From Globicephala melas (taxonomy: Eukaryota > Chordata > Mammalia > Artiodactyla > Delphinidae): a stretch of 64,000 bases of DNA. The stretch covers positions 2,170,001 through 2,234,000 of the forward strand of contig NW_027207213.1 in NCBI RefSeq assembly GCF_963455315.2, in the 5' to 3' direction. How positions within the stretch are numbered: position 1 is the first letter of the stretch; every line of letters starts with the position of its first letter. Positions 34,901-47,104 of the stretch are shown piece after piece. The notes under the pieces were generated by a model. The model saw nothing but the letters and a program-made list of their open reading frames with translations. It had not been told where the DNA came from and made no database searches. A program made the position numbers and the translations under genes.

Positions 34901-37900
34901 GGGTTAGGATTAGGGGACGGGTGAGGGTCAGGCTTCGGGGAAGTGTTAGAGTTAGGGTTCGGGCTAGGGTTAGGGTTAGTGGACGGGGACGGTTTAGGGT
35001 CCAGGTGAGTGTACGACAACGCTTTAGGGGGAGCGTACGTGTGAGGGCGCGGGTTAGCGTCAGCGTACGGGTTAGGATTAGGGGACGGGTGAGGGTCAGG
35101 CTTCGGGGAAGGGTTAGGGTTAGGGTTCGGACTAGGGTTAGGGTTAAGGGACGGGGACCGTTTACGGTCCAGGTGAGGGTACGACAACGCTTTAGGGGGA
35201 GCGTACGTGTGAGGGCGCGGGTTACTGTCAGCGTACGGGTTAGGATTAGGGGACGGGTGAGGGTCAGGCTTCGGGGAAGGGTTAGGGTTAGGGTTCGGGC
35301 TAGGGTTAGGGTTAGGGGACGGGGACGGTTTAGGGTCCAGGTGAGGGTACGACAACGCTTTAGGGGGAGCGTACGTGTGAGGGCGCAGGTTAGTGTCAGC
35401 GTACGGGTTAGGATTAGGGGACGGGTGAGGGTCAGGCTTCGGGGAAGGGTTAGGGTTAGGGTTCGGGCTAGGGTTAGGGTTAGGGGACAGGGACGGTTTA
35501 GGGTCCAGGTGAGGGTACGACAACGCTTTAGGGGGAGCGTACGTGTGAGGGCGCGGGTTAGTGTCAGCGTACGGGTTAGGATTAGGGGACGGGTGAGGGT
35601 CAGGCTTCGGGGAAGGGTTAGGGTTAGGGTTCGGGCTAGGGTAAGGCTTAGGGGACGGGGACGGTTTAGGGTCCAGGTGAGGGTACGACAACGCTTTAGG
35701 GGGAGCGTACGTGTGAGGGCGCGGGTTAGTGTCAGCGTACGGGTTAGGATTAGGGGACGGGTGAGGGTCAGGCTTCGGGGAAGGGTTAGGGTTAGGGTTC
35801 GGGCTAGGGTTAGGGTTAGGGGACGGGGACGGTTTAGGGTCCAGGTGAGTGTACGACAACGCTTTAGGGGGAGCGTACGTGTGAGGGCGCGGGTTAGTGT
35901 CAGCGTACGGGTTAGGATTAGGGGACGGGTGAGGGTCAGGCTTCGGGGAAGGGTTAGGGTTAGGGTTCGGGCTAGGGTTAGGGTTAGGGGACGGGGACGG
36001 TTTAGGGTCCAGGTGAGGGTACGACAACGCTTTAGGGGGAGCGTATGTGTGAGGGCGCGGGTTAGTGTCAGCGTACGGGTTAGGATTAGGGGACGGGTGA
36101 GGGTCAGGCTTCGGGGAAGAGTTAGGGTTAGGGTTCGGGCTAGGGTTAGGGTTAGGGGACGGGGATGGTTTAGGGTCCAGATGAGGGTATGACAACGTTT
36201 TAGGGGGAGCGTACGTGTGAGGGCACGGGTTAGTGTCAGCGTACGGGTTAGGATTAGGGGACGGGTGAGGGTCAGGCTTCGGGGAAGTGTTAGAGTTAGG
36301 GTTCGGGCTAGGGTTAGGGTTAGTGGACGGGGACGGTTTAGGGTCCAGGTGAGTGTACGACAACGCTTTAGGGGGAGCGTACGTGTGAGGGCGCGGGTTA
36401 GCGTCAGCGTACGGGTTAGGATTAGGGGACGGGTGAGGGTCAGGCTTCGGGGAAGGGTTAGGGTTAGGGTTCGGACTAGGGTTAGGGTTAGGGGACGGGG
36501 ACCGTTTACGGTCCCGGTGAGGGTACGACAACGCTTTAGGGGGAGCGTACGTGTGAGGGCGCGGGTTACTGTCAGCGTACGGGTTAGGATTAGGGGACGG
36601 GTGAGGGTCAGGCTTCGGGGAAGGGTTAGGGTTAGGGTTCGGGCTAGGGTTAGGGTTAGGGGACGGGGACGGTTTAGGGTCCAGGTGAGGGTACGACAAC
36701 GCTTTAGGGGGAGCTTACGTGTGAGGGCGCAGGTTAGTGTCAGCGTACGGGTTAGGATTAGGGGACGGGTGAGGGTCAGGCTTCGGGGAAGGGTTAGGGT
36801 TAGGGTTCGGGCTAGGGTTAGGGTTAGGGGACAGGGACGGTTTAGGGTCCAGGTGAGGGTACGACAACGCTTTAGGGGGAGCGTACGTGTGAGGGCGCGG
36901 GTTAGTGTCAGCGTACGGGTTAGGATTAGGGGACGGGTGAGGGTCAGGCTTCGGGGAAGGGTTAGGGTTAGGGTTCGGGCTAGGGTAAGGCTTAGGGGAC
37001 GGGGACGGTTTAGGGTCCAGGTGAGGGTACGACAACGCTTTAGGGGGAGCGTACGTGTGAGGGCGCGGGTTAGTGTCAGCGTACGGGTTAGGATTAGGGG
37101 ACGGGTGAGGGTCAGGCTTCGGGGAAGGGTTAGGGTTAGGGTTCGGGCTAGGGTTAGGGTTAGGGGACGGGGACGGTTTAGGGTCCAGGTGAGGGTACGA
37201 CAACGCTTTAGGGGGAGCGTACGTGTGAGGGCGCGGGTTAGTGTCAGCGTACGGGTTAGGATTAGGGGACGGGTGAGGGTCAGGCTTCGGGGAAGGGTTA
37301 GGGTTAGGGTTCGGGCTAGGGTAAGGCTTAGGGGACCGGGACGGTTTAGGGTCCAGGTGAGGGTACGACAACGCTTTAGGGGGAGCGTACGTGTGAGGGC
37401 GCGGGTTAGCGTCAGCTTACGGGTTAGGATTAGGGGACGGGTGAGGGTCAGGCTTCGGGGAAGGGTTAGGGTTAGGGTTCGGGCTAGGGTTAGGGTTAGG
37501 GGACGGGGACGGTTTAGGGTCCAGGTGAGTGTACGACAACGCTTTAGGGGGAGCGTACGTGTGAGGGCGCGGGTTAGTGTCAGCGTACGGGTTAGGATTA
37601 GGGGACGGGTGAGGGTCAGGCTTCGGGGAAGGGTTAGGGTTAGGGTTCGGGCTAGGGTTAGGGTTAGGGGACGGTGACGGTTTAGGGTCCAGGTGAGGGT
37701 ACGACAACGCTTTAGGGGGAGCGTATGTGTGAGGGCGCGGGTTAGTGTCAGCGTACGGGTTAGGATTAGGGGACGGGTGAGGGTCAGGCTTCGGGGAAGG
37801 GTTAGGGTTAGGGTTCGGGCAAGGGTAAGGCTTAGGGGACGGGGACGGTTTAGGGTCCAGGTGAGGGTACGACAACGCTTTAGGGGGAGCGTACGTGTGA

Positions 37901-38500
37901 GGGCGCGGGTTAGCGTCAGCGTACGGGTTAGGATTAGGGGACGGGTGAGGGTCAGGCTTCGGGGAAGGGTTAGGGTTAGGGTTCGGGCTAGGGTTAGGGT
38001 TAGGGGACGGGGACGGTTTAGGGTACAGGTGAGTGTATGACAACGCTTTAGGGGGAGCGTACGTGTGAGGGCGCGGGTTAGCGTCAGCGTAAGGGTTAGG
38101 ATTAGGGGACGGGTGAGGGTCAGGCTTCGGGGAAGAGTTAGGGTTAGGGTTCGGGCTAGGGTTAGGGTTAGGGGACGGGGACGGTTTAGGGTCCAGGTGA
38201 GGGTACGACAACGCTTTAGGGGGAGCGTACGTGTGAGGGCGCGGGTTAGTGTCAGCGTACGGGTTAGGATTAGGGGACGGGTGAGGGTCAGGCTTCGGGG
38301 AAGGGTTAGGGTTAGGGTTCGGGCTAGGGTAAGGCTTAGGGGACGGGGACGGTTTAGGGTCCAGGTGAGGGTACGACAACGCTTTAGGGGGAGCGTACGT
38401 GTGAGGGCGCGGGTTAGTGTCAGCGTACGGGTTAGGATTAGGGGACGGGTGAGGGTCAGGCTTCGGGGAAGGGTTAGGGTTAGGGTTCGGGCTAGGGTAA
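31975..38500 (+). repeat. 43-monomer higher-order repeat, copy 2
   Basis: Counterpart of 24751-31300. Just before it, the monomer with CCAGGTGAGTG at 31807 is a local doubling of the one at 31975, so the junction carries one extra monomer. Copy-specific changes include GGGAACGG near 33641, GGGGATGG near 36165 and GGTGACGG near 37673. Confidence 0.88.
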
Positions 38501-41500
38501 GGCTTAGGGGACGGGGACGGTTTAGGGTCCAGGTGAGGGTACGACAACGCTTTAGGGGGAGCGTACGTGTGAGGGCGCGGGTTAGTGTCAGCGTACGGGT
38601 TAGGATTAGGGGACGGGTGAGGGTCAGGCTTCGGGGAAGGGTTAGGGTTAGGGTTCGGGATAGGGTTAGGGTTAGGGGACGGGGACGGTTTAGGGTCCAG
38701 GTGAGGGTACGACAACGCTTTAGGGGGAGCGTACGTGTGTGGGCGCGGGTTAGTGTCAGCGTACGGGTTAGGATTAGGGGACGGGTGAGGGTCAGGCTTC
38801 GGGGAAGGGTTAGGGTTAGGGTTCGGGCTAGGGTTAGGGATAGGGGACGGGGACGGTTTAGGGTCCAGGTGAGGGTACGACAACGCTTTAGGGGGAGCGT
38901 ACGTGTGAGGGAGCGGGTTAGTGTCAGCGTACGGGTTAGGATTAGGGGACGTGTGAGGGTCAGGCTTCGGGGAAGAGTTAGGGTTAGGGTTCGGGCTAGG
39001 GTTAGGGTTAGGGGACGGGGACGGTTTAGGGTCCAGATGAGGGTATGACAACGCTTTAGGGGGAGCGTACGTGTGAGGGCACGGGTTAGTGTCAGCGTAC
39101 GGGTTAGGATTAGGGGACGGGTGAGGGTCAGGCTTCGGGGAAGTGTTAGAGTTAGGGTTCGGGCTAGGGTTAGGGTTAGTGGACGGGGACGGTTTAGGGT
39201 CCAGGTGAGTGTACGACAACGCTTTAGGGGGAGCGTACGTGTGAGGGCGCGGGTTAGCGTCAGCGTACGGGTTAGGATTAGGGGACGGGTGAGGGTCAGG
39301 CTTCGGGGAAGGGTTAGGGTTAGGGTTCGGACTAGGGTTAGGGTTAAGGGACGGGGACCGTTTACGGTCCAGGTGAGGGTACGACAACGCTTTAGGGGGA
39401 GCGTACGTGTGAGGGCGCGGGTTACTGTCAGCGTACGGGTTAGGATTAGGGGACGGGTGAGGGTCAGGCTTCGGGGAAGGGTTAGGGTTAGGGTTCGGGC
39501 TAGGGTTAGGGTTAGGGGACGGGGACGGTTTAGGGTCCAGGTGAGGGTACGACAACGCTTTAGGGGGAGCGTACGTGTGAGGGCGCAGGTTAGTGTCAGC
39601 GTACGGGTTAGGATTAGGGGACGGGTGAGGGTCAGGCTTCGGGGAAGGGTTAGGGTTAGGGTTCGGGCTAGGGTTAGGGTTAGGGGACAGGGACGGTTTA
39701 GGGTCCAGGTGAGGGTACGACAACGCTTTAGGGGGAGCGTACGTGTGAGGGCGCGGGTTAGCGTCAGCGTACGGGTTAGGATTAGGGGACGGGTGAGGGT
39801 CAGGCTTCGGGGAAGGGTTAGGGTTAGGGTTCGGGCTAGGGTAAGGCTTAGGGGACGGGGACGGTTTAGGGTCCAGGTGAGGGTACGACAACGCTTTAGG
39901 GGGAGCGTACGTGTGAGGGCGCGGGTTAGTGTCAGCGTACGGGTTAGGATTAGGGGACGGGTGAGGGTCAGGCTTCGGGGAAGGGTTAGGGTTAGGGTTC
40001 GGGCTAGGGTTAGGGTTAGGGGACGGGGACGGTTTAGGGTCCAGGTGAGTGTACGACAACGCTTTAGGGGGAGCGTACGTGTGAGGGCGCGGGTTAGTGT
40101 CAGCGTACGGGTTAGGATTAGGGGACGGGTGAGGGTCAGGCTTCGGGGAAGGGTTAGGGTTAGGGTTCGGGCTAGGGTTAGGGTTAGGGGACGGGGACGG
40201 TTTAGGGTCCAGGTGAGGGTACGACAACGCTTTAGGGGGAGCGTATGTGTGAGGGCGCGGGTTAGTGTCAGCGTACGGGTTAGGATTAGGGGACGGGTGA
40301 GGGTCAGGCTTCGGGGAAGAGTTAGGGTTAGGGTTCGGGCTAGGGTTAGGGTTAGGGGACGGGGACGGTTTAGGGTCCAGATGAGGGTATGACAACGTTT
40401 TAGGGGGAGCGTACGTGTGAGGGCACGGGTTAGTGTCAGCGTACGGGTTAGGATTAGGGGACGGGTGAGGGTCAGGCTTCGGGGAAGTGTTAGAGTTAGG
40501 GTTCGGGCTAGGGTTAGGGTTAGTGGACGGGGACGGTTTAGGGTCCAGGTGAGTGTACGACAACGCTTTAGGGGGAGCGTACGTGTGAGGGCGCGGGTTA
40601 GCGTCAGCGTACGGGTTAGGATTAGGGGACGGGTGAGGGTCAGGCTTCGGGGAAGGGTTAGGGTTAGGGTTCGGACTAGGGTTAGGGTTAGGGGACGGGG
40701 ACCGTTTACGGTCCCGGTGAGGGTACGACAACGCTTTAGGGGGAGCGTACGTGTGAGGGCGCGGGTTACTGTCAGCGTACGGGTTAGGATTAGGGGACGG
40801 GTGAGGGTCAGGCTTCGGGGAAGGGTTAGGGTTAGGGTTCGGGCTAGGGTTAGGGTTAGGGGACGGGGACGGTTTAGGGTCCAGGTGAGGGTACGACAAC
40901 GCTTTAGGGGGAGCTTACGTGTGAGGGCGCAGGTTAGTGTCAGCGTACGGGTTAGGATTAGGGGACGGGTGAGGGTCAGGCTTCGGGGAAGGGTTAGGGT
41001 TAGGGTTCGGGCTAGGGTTAGGGTTAGGGGACAGGGACGGTTTAGGGTCCAGGTGAGGGTACGACAACGCTTTAGGGGGAGCGTACGTGTGAGGGCGCGG
41101 GTTAGTGTCAGCGTACGGGTTAGGATTAGGGGACGGGTGAGGGTCAGGCTTCGGGGAAGGGTTAGGGTTAGGGTTCGGGCTAGGGTAAGGCTTAGGGGAC
41201 GGGGACGGTTTAGGGTCCAGGTGAGGGTACGACAACGCTTTAGGGGGAGCGTACGTGTGAGGGCGCGGGTTAGTGTCAGCGTACGGGTTAGGATTAGGGG
41301 ACGGGTGAGGGTCAGGCTTCGGGGAAGGGTTAGGGTTAGGGTTCGGGCTAGGGTTAGGGTTAGGGGACGGGGACGGTTTAGGGTCCAGGTGAGGGTACGA
41401 CAACGCTTTAGGGGGAGCGTACGTGTGAGGGCGCGGGTTAGTGTCAGCGTACGGGTTAGGATTAGGGGACGGGTGAGGGTCAGGCTTCGGGGAAGGGTTA

Positions 41501-42690
41501 GGGTTAGGGTTCGGGCTAGGGTAAGGCTTAGGGGACCGGGACGGTTTAGGGTCCAGGTGAGGGTACGACAACGCTTTAGGGGGAGCGTACGTGTGAGGGC
41601 GCGGGTTAGCGTCAGCTTACGGGTTAGGATTAGGGGACGGGTGAGGGTCAGGCTTCGGGGAAGGGTTAGGGTTAGGGTTCGGGCTAGGGTTAGGGTTAGG
41701 GGACGGGGACGGTTTAGGGTCCAGGTGAGTGTACGACAACGCTTTAGGGGGAGCGTACGTGTGAGGGCGCGGGTTAGTGTCAGCGTACGGGTTAGGATTA
41801 GGGGACGGGTGAGGGTCAGGCTTCGGGGAAGGGTTAGGGTTAGGGTTCGGGCTAGGGTTAGGGTTAGGGGACGGTGACGGTTTAGGGTCCAGGTGAGGGT
41901 ACGACAACGCTTTAGGGGGAGCGTATGTGTGAGGGCGCGGGTTAGTGTCAGCGTACGGGTTAGGATTAGGGGACGGGTGAGGGTCAGGCTTCGGGGAAGG
42001 GTTAGGGTTAGGGTTCGGGCAAGGGTAAGGCTTAGGGGACGGGGACGGTTTAGGGTCCAGGTGAGGGTACGACAACGCTTTAGGGGGAGCGTACGTGTGA
42101 GGGCGCGGGTTAGCGTCAGCGTACGGGTTAGGATTAGGGGACGGGTGAGGGTCAGGCTTCGGGGAAGGGTTAGGGTTAGGGTTCGGGCTAGGGTTAGGGT
42201 TAGGGGACGGGGACGGTTTAGGGTACAGGTGAGTGTATGACAACGCTTTAGGGGGAGCGTACGTGTGAGGGCGCGGGTTAGCGTCAGCGTAAGGGTTAGG
42301 ATTAGGGGACGGGTGAGGGTCAGGCTTCGGGGAAGAGTTAGGGTTAGGGTTCGGGCTAGGGTTAGGGTTAGGGGACGGGGACGGTTTAGGGTCCAGGTGA
42401 GGGTACGACAACGCTTTAGGGGGAGCGTACGTGTGAGGGCGCGGGTTAGTGTCAGCGTACGGGTTAGGATTAGGGGACGGGTGAGGGTCAGGCTTCGGGG
42501 AAGGGTTAGGGTTAGGGTTCGGGCTAGGGTAAGGCTTAGGGGACGGGGACGGTTTAGGGTCCAGGTGAGGGTACGACAACGCTTTAGGGGGAGCGTACGT
42601 GTGAGGGCGCGGGTTAGTGTCAGCGTACGGGTTAGGATTAGGGGACGGGTGAGGGTCAGGCTTCGGGGAAGGGTTAGGGTTAGGGTTCGG
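34310..42690 (+). repeat. Tandem 25-monomer higher-order repeat, two nearly identical 4.2-kb copies
   Basis: Copy 1 (about 34310-38509) is followed directly by copy 2 (about 38510-42690) at an offset of 4,200 bp. All private variants I followed recur. I found only two coding-independent differences between 34873-38040 and 39073-42240: GGGGATGG against GGGGACGG at 36165/40365, and GTTAGTGTC against GTTAGCGTC at 35551/39751. Boundaries are set by GCTAGGGTAAGGC at 38491, absent from 34291 and from 42691. This is the youngest large duplication in the window, or an assembly duplication. Confidence 0.88.
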
Positions 42691-44540
42691 GCTAGGGTTA
42701 GGGTTAGGGGACGGGGACGGTTTAGGGTCCAGGTGAGGGTACGACAACGCTTTAGGGGGAGCGTACGTGTGAGGGCGCGGGTTAGTGTCAGCGTACGGGT
42801 TAGGATTAGGGGACGGGTGAGGGTCAGGCTTCGGGGAAGGGTTAGGGTTAGGGTTCGGGCTAGGGTAAGGCTTAGGGGACGGGGACGGTTTAGGGTCCAG
42901 GTGAGGGTACGACAACGCTTTAGGGGGAGCGTACGTGTGAGGGCGCGGGTTAGCGTCAGCGTACGGGTTAGGATTAGGGGACGGGTGAGGGTCAGGCTTC
43001 GGGGAAGGGTTAGGGTTAGGGTTCGGGCTAGGGTTAGGGTTAGGGGACGGGGACGGTTTAGGGTCCAGGTGAGGGTACGACAACGCTTTAGGGGGAGCGT
43101 ACGTGTGAGGGCGCGGGTTAGTGTCAGCGTACGGGTTAGGATTAGGGGACGGGTGAGGGTCAGGCTTCGGGGAAGGGTTAGGGTTAGGGTTCGGGCTAGG
43201 GTAAGGCTTAGGGGACCGGGACGGTTTAGGGTCCAGGTGAGGGTACGACAACGCTTTAGGGGGAGCGTACGTGTGAGGGCGCGGGTTAGCGTCAGCTTAC
43301 GGGTTAGGATTAGGGGACGGGTGAGGGTCAGGCTTCGGGGAAGGGTTAGGGTTAGGGTTCGGGCTAGGGTTAGGGTTAGGGCACGGGGACGGTTTAGGGT
43401 CCAGGTGAGTGTACGACAACGCTTTAGGGGGAGCGTACGTGTGAGGGCGCGGGTTAGTGTCAGCGTACGGGTTAGGATTAGGGGACGGGTGAGGGTCAGG
43501 CTTCGGGGAAGGGTTAGGGTTAGGGTTCGGGCTAGGGTTAGGGTTAGGGGACGGGGACGGTTTAGGGTCCAGGTGAGGGTACGACAACGCTTTAGGGGGA
43601 GCGTATGTGTGAGGGCGCGGGTTAGTGTCAGCGTACGGGTTAGGATTAGGGGACGGGTGAGGGTCAGGCTTCGGGGAAGGGTTAGGGTTAGGGTTCGGGC
43701 CAGGGTAAGGCTTAGGGGACGGGGACGGTTTAGGGTCCAGGTGAGGGTACGACAACGCTTTAGGGGGAGCGTACGTGTGAGGGCGCGGGTTAGCGTCAGC
43801 GTACGGGTTAGGATTAGGGGACGGGTGAGGGTCAGGCTTCGGGGAAGGGTTAGGGTTAGGGTTCGGGCTAGGGTTAGGGTTAGGGGACGGGGACGGTTTA
43901 GGGTACAGGTGAGTGTATGACAACGCTTTAGGGGGAGCGTACGTGTGAGGGCGCGGGTTAGCGTCAGCGTAAGGGTTAGGATTAGGGGACGGGTGAGGGT
44001 CAGGCTTCGGGGAAGAGTTAGGGTTAGGGTTCGGGCTAGGGTTAGGGTTAGGGGACGGGGACGGTTTAGGGTCCAGGTGAGGGTACGACAACGCTTTAGG
44101 GGGAGCGTACGTGTGAGGGCGCGGGTTAGTGTCAGCGTACGGGTTAGGATTAGGGGACGGGTGAGGGTCAGGCTTCGGGGAAGGGTTAGGGTTAGGGTTC
44201 GGGCTAGGGTAAGGCTTAGGGGACGGGGACGGTTTAGGGTCCAGGTGAGGGTACGACAACGCTTTAGGGGGAGCGTACGTGTGAGGGCGCGGGTTAGTGT
44301 CAGCGTACGGGTTAGGATTAGGGGACGGGTGAGGGTCAGGCTTCGGGGAAGGGTTAGGGTTAGGGTTCGGGCTAGGGTTAGGGTTAGGGGACGGGGACGG
44401 TTTAGGGTCCAGGTGAGGGTACGACAACGCTTTAGGGGGAGCGTACGTGTGAGGGCGCGGGTTAGTGTCAGCGTACGGGTTAGGATTAGGGGACGGGTGA
44501 GGGTCAGGCTTCGGGGAAGGGTTAGGGTTAGGGTTCGGGC
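41617..44540 (+). repeat. 10-monomer higher-order repeat, two copies (1,680-bp offset)
   Basis: 41617-43296 is repeated from 43297, with shared GTCAGCTTACG, CCAGGTGAGTG, GCGTATGTG, GGTACAGGTGAGTGTATGACA (42229 and 43909), GCGTAAGGG and GGGTAAGGC. Differences include GGCACGGGG at 43380 and GGGCCAGGG at 43699 against GGGCAAGGG at 42019. The second copy fades near 44540. Confidence 0.8.
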
Positions 44541-45078
44541 TAGGGTAAGGCTTAGGGGACCGGGACGGTTTAGGGTCCAGGTGAGGGTACGACAACGCTT
44601 TAGGGGGAGCGTACGTGTGAGGGCGCGGGTTAGCGTCAGCTTACGGGTTAGGATTAGGGGACGGGTGAGGTTCAGGCTTCGGGGAAGGGTTAGGGTTAGG
44701 GTTCGGGCTAGGGTTAGGGTTAGGGGACGGGGACGGTTTAGGGTCCAGGTGAGTGTACGACAACGCTTTAGGGGGAGCGTACGTGTGAGGGCGCGGGTTA
44801 GTGTCAGCGTACGGGTTAGGATTAGGGGACGGGTGAGGGTCAGGCTTCGGGGAAGGGTTAGGGTTAGGGTTCGGGCTAGGGTTAGGGTTAGGGGACGGGG
44901 ATGGTTTAGGGTCCAGGTGAGGGTACGACAACGCTTTAGGGGGAGCGTATGTGTGAGGGCGCGGGTTAGTGTCAGCGTACGGGTTAGGATTAGGGGACGG
45001 GTGAGGGTCAGGCTTCGGGGAAGGGTTAGGGTTAGGGTTCGGGCCAGGGTAAGGCTTAGGGGACGGGGACGGTTTAGG

Positions 45079-46086
45079 GTCCAGGTGAGTGTACGACAAC
45101 GCTTTAGGGGGAGCGTACGTGTGAGGGCGAGGGTTAGCGTCAGCGTACGGGTTAGGATTAGGGGACGGGTGAGGGTCAGGCTTCGGGGAAGGGTTAGGGT
45201 TAGGGTTCGGGCTAGGGTTAGGGTTAGGGGACAGGGACGGTTTAGGGTACAGGTGAGTGTACGACAACGCTTTAGGGGGAGCGTACGTGTGAGGGCGCGG
45301 GTTAGCGTCAGCGTACGGGTTAGGATTAGGGGACGGGTGAGGTTCAGGCTTCGGGGAAGGGTTAGGGTTAGGGTTCGGGCTAGGGTTAGGGTTAGGGGAC
45401 GGGGACGGTTTAGGGTCCAGGTGAGGGTACGACAACGCTTAAGGGGGAGCGTACGTGTGAGGGCGCGGGTTAGTGTCAGGGTACGGGTTAGGATTAGGGG
45501 ACGGGTGAGGGTCAGGCTTCGGGGAAGGGTTAGGGTTAGGGTTCGGGCTAGGGTTAGGGTTAGGGGACGGGGACGGTTTAGGGTCCAGGTGAGTGTACGA
45601 CAACGCTTTAGGGGGAGCGTACGTGTGAGGGCGCGGGTTAGCGTCAGCGTACGGGTTAGGATTAGGGGACGGGTGAGGGTCAGGCTTCGGGGAAGGGTTA
45701 GGGTTAGGGTTCGGGCTAGGGTTAGGGTTAGGGGACAGGGACGGTTTAGGGTACAGGTGAGTGTACGACAACGATTTAGGGGGAGCGTACGTGTGAGGGC
45801 GCGGGTTAGCGTCAGCGTACGGGTTAGGATTAGGGGACGGGTGAGGTTCAGGCTTCGGGGAAGGGTTAGGGTTAGGGTTCGGGCTAGGGTTAGGGTTAGG
45901 GGACGGGGACGGTTTAGGGTCCAGGTGAGGGTACGACAACGCTTTAGGGGGAGCGTACGTGTGAGGGCGCGGGTTAGTGTCAGCGTACGGGTTAGGATTA
46001 GGGGACGGGTGAGGGTCAGGCTTCGGGGAAGGGTTAGGGTTAGGGTTCGGGCTAGGGTTAGGGTTAGGGGACGGGGACGGTTTAGG
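45079..46086 (+). repeat. Tandem 3-monomer repeat, two copies of 504 bp
   Basis: CCAGGTGAGTG, GGACAGGGACGGTTTAGGGTACAGG and GAGGTTCAGGC recur at a 504-bp offset (45079-45440 against 45583-45944). Private changes are GGGCGAGGG at 45126, CTTAAGGGGG near 45439 and ACGATTTAGG near 45771. Confidence 0.7.
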
Positions 46087-46434
46087 GTCCAGGTGAGGGT
46101 ACGACAACGCTTTAAGGGGAGCGTACGTGTGAGGGCGCGGGTTAGTGTCAGCGTACGGGTTAGGATTAGGGGACGGGTGAGGGTCAGGCTTCGGGGAAGG
46201 GTTAGGGTTAGGGTTCGGGCTAGGGTTAGGGTTAGGGGACGGGGACGGTTTAGGGTCCAGGTGAGGGTACGACAATGCTTTAGGGGGAGCGTACGTGTGA
46301 GGGCGCGGGTTAGTGTCAACGTACGGGTTAGGTTTTGGGGACGGGTGAGGGTCAGGCTTCGGGGAAGGGTTAGGGTTAGGGTTCGGGCTAGGGTTAGGGA
46401 TAGGGGACGGGGACGGTTTAGGGTCCAGGTGAGG

Positions 46435-46936
46435 GTACGACAACGCTTTAGGGGGAGCGTACGTGTGAGGGCGCGGGTTAGCGTCAGCGTACGGGTTAGG
46501 ATTAGGGGACGGGTGAGGGTCAGGCTTCAGGAAGGGTTAGGCTTAGGGTTCGGGCTAGGGTTAGGGTTAGGGGACGGGGACCGTTTAGGGTCCAGGTGAG
46601 GGTACGACAACGCTTTAGGGGGAGCGTACGTGTGAGGGCGCGGGTTAGTGTCAGCGTACGGGTTAGGATTAGGGGACGGGTGAGGGTCAGCCTTCGGGGA
46701 AGGGTTAGGGTTAGGGTTCGGGCTAGGGTTAGGGTTAGGTTTAGGGGACGGTTTAGGGTCCAGGTGAGGGTACGACAACGCTTTAGGGGGAGCGTACGTG
46801 TGAGGGCGCGGGTTAGCGTCAGCGTACGGGTTAGGATTAGGGGACGGGTGAGGGTCAGGTTTCGGGAAGGGTTAGGCTTAGGGTTCGGGCTAGGGTTAGG
46901 GTTAGGGGACGGGGACCGTTTAGGGTCCAGGTGAGG
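46435..46936 (+). repeat. Short-monomer module, copy 1 (167 + 168 + 167 bp)
   Basis: Monomers 46435-46601 and 46770-46936 each lack one base in the CTTCGGGGAAGG segment (CTTCAGGAAGG near 46526; TTTCGGGAAGG near 46860) and share GGTTAGGCTTAGGG and GGACCGTTTAGGG. The monomer between them, 46602-46769, has full length but carries GGTTAGGTTTAGGGGACGG: one GGACGG hexamer is replaced by TTTAGG. The base losses shift every reading frame and end the long open frames on the plus strand. Confidence 0.88.
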
Positions 46937-47104
46937 GTACGACAACGCTTTAGGGGGAGCGTACGTGTGAGGGCGCGGGTTAGTGTCAGCGTACGGGTTA
47001 GGATTAGGGGACGGGTGAGGGTCACGCTTCGGGGAAGGGTTAGGGTTAGGATTCGGGCTAGGGTTAGGGTTAGGGGACGGGGACGGTTTAGGGTCCAGGT
47101 GAGG

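Noticed and set aside
46435..46936. One-base losses as sequencing errors in G runs
   Set aside because: Most 167-bp monomers share linked substitutions and recur in separate block copies (46.5, 53.5 and 61.6 kb), so they are probably real. Only the isolated loss near 62886 remains open to this explanation.
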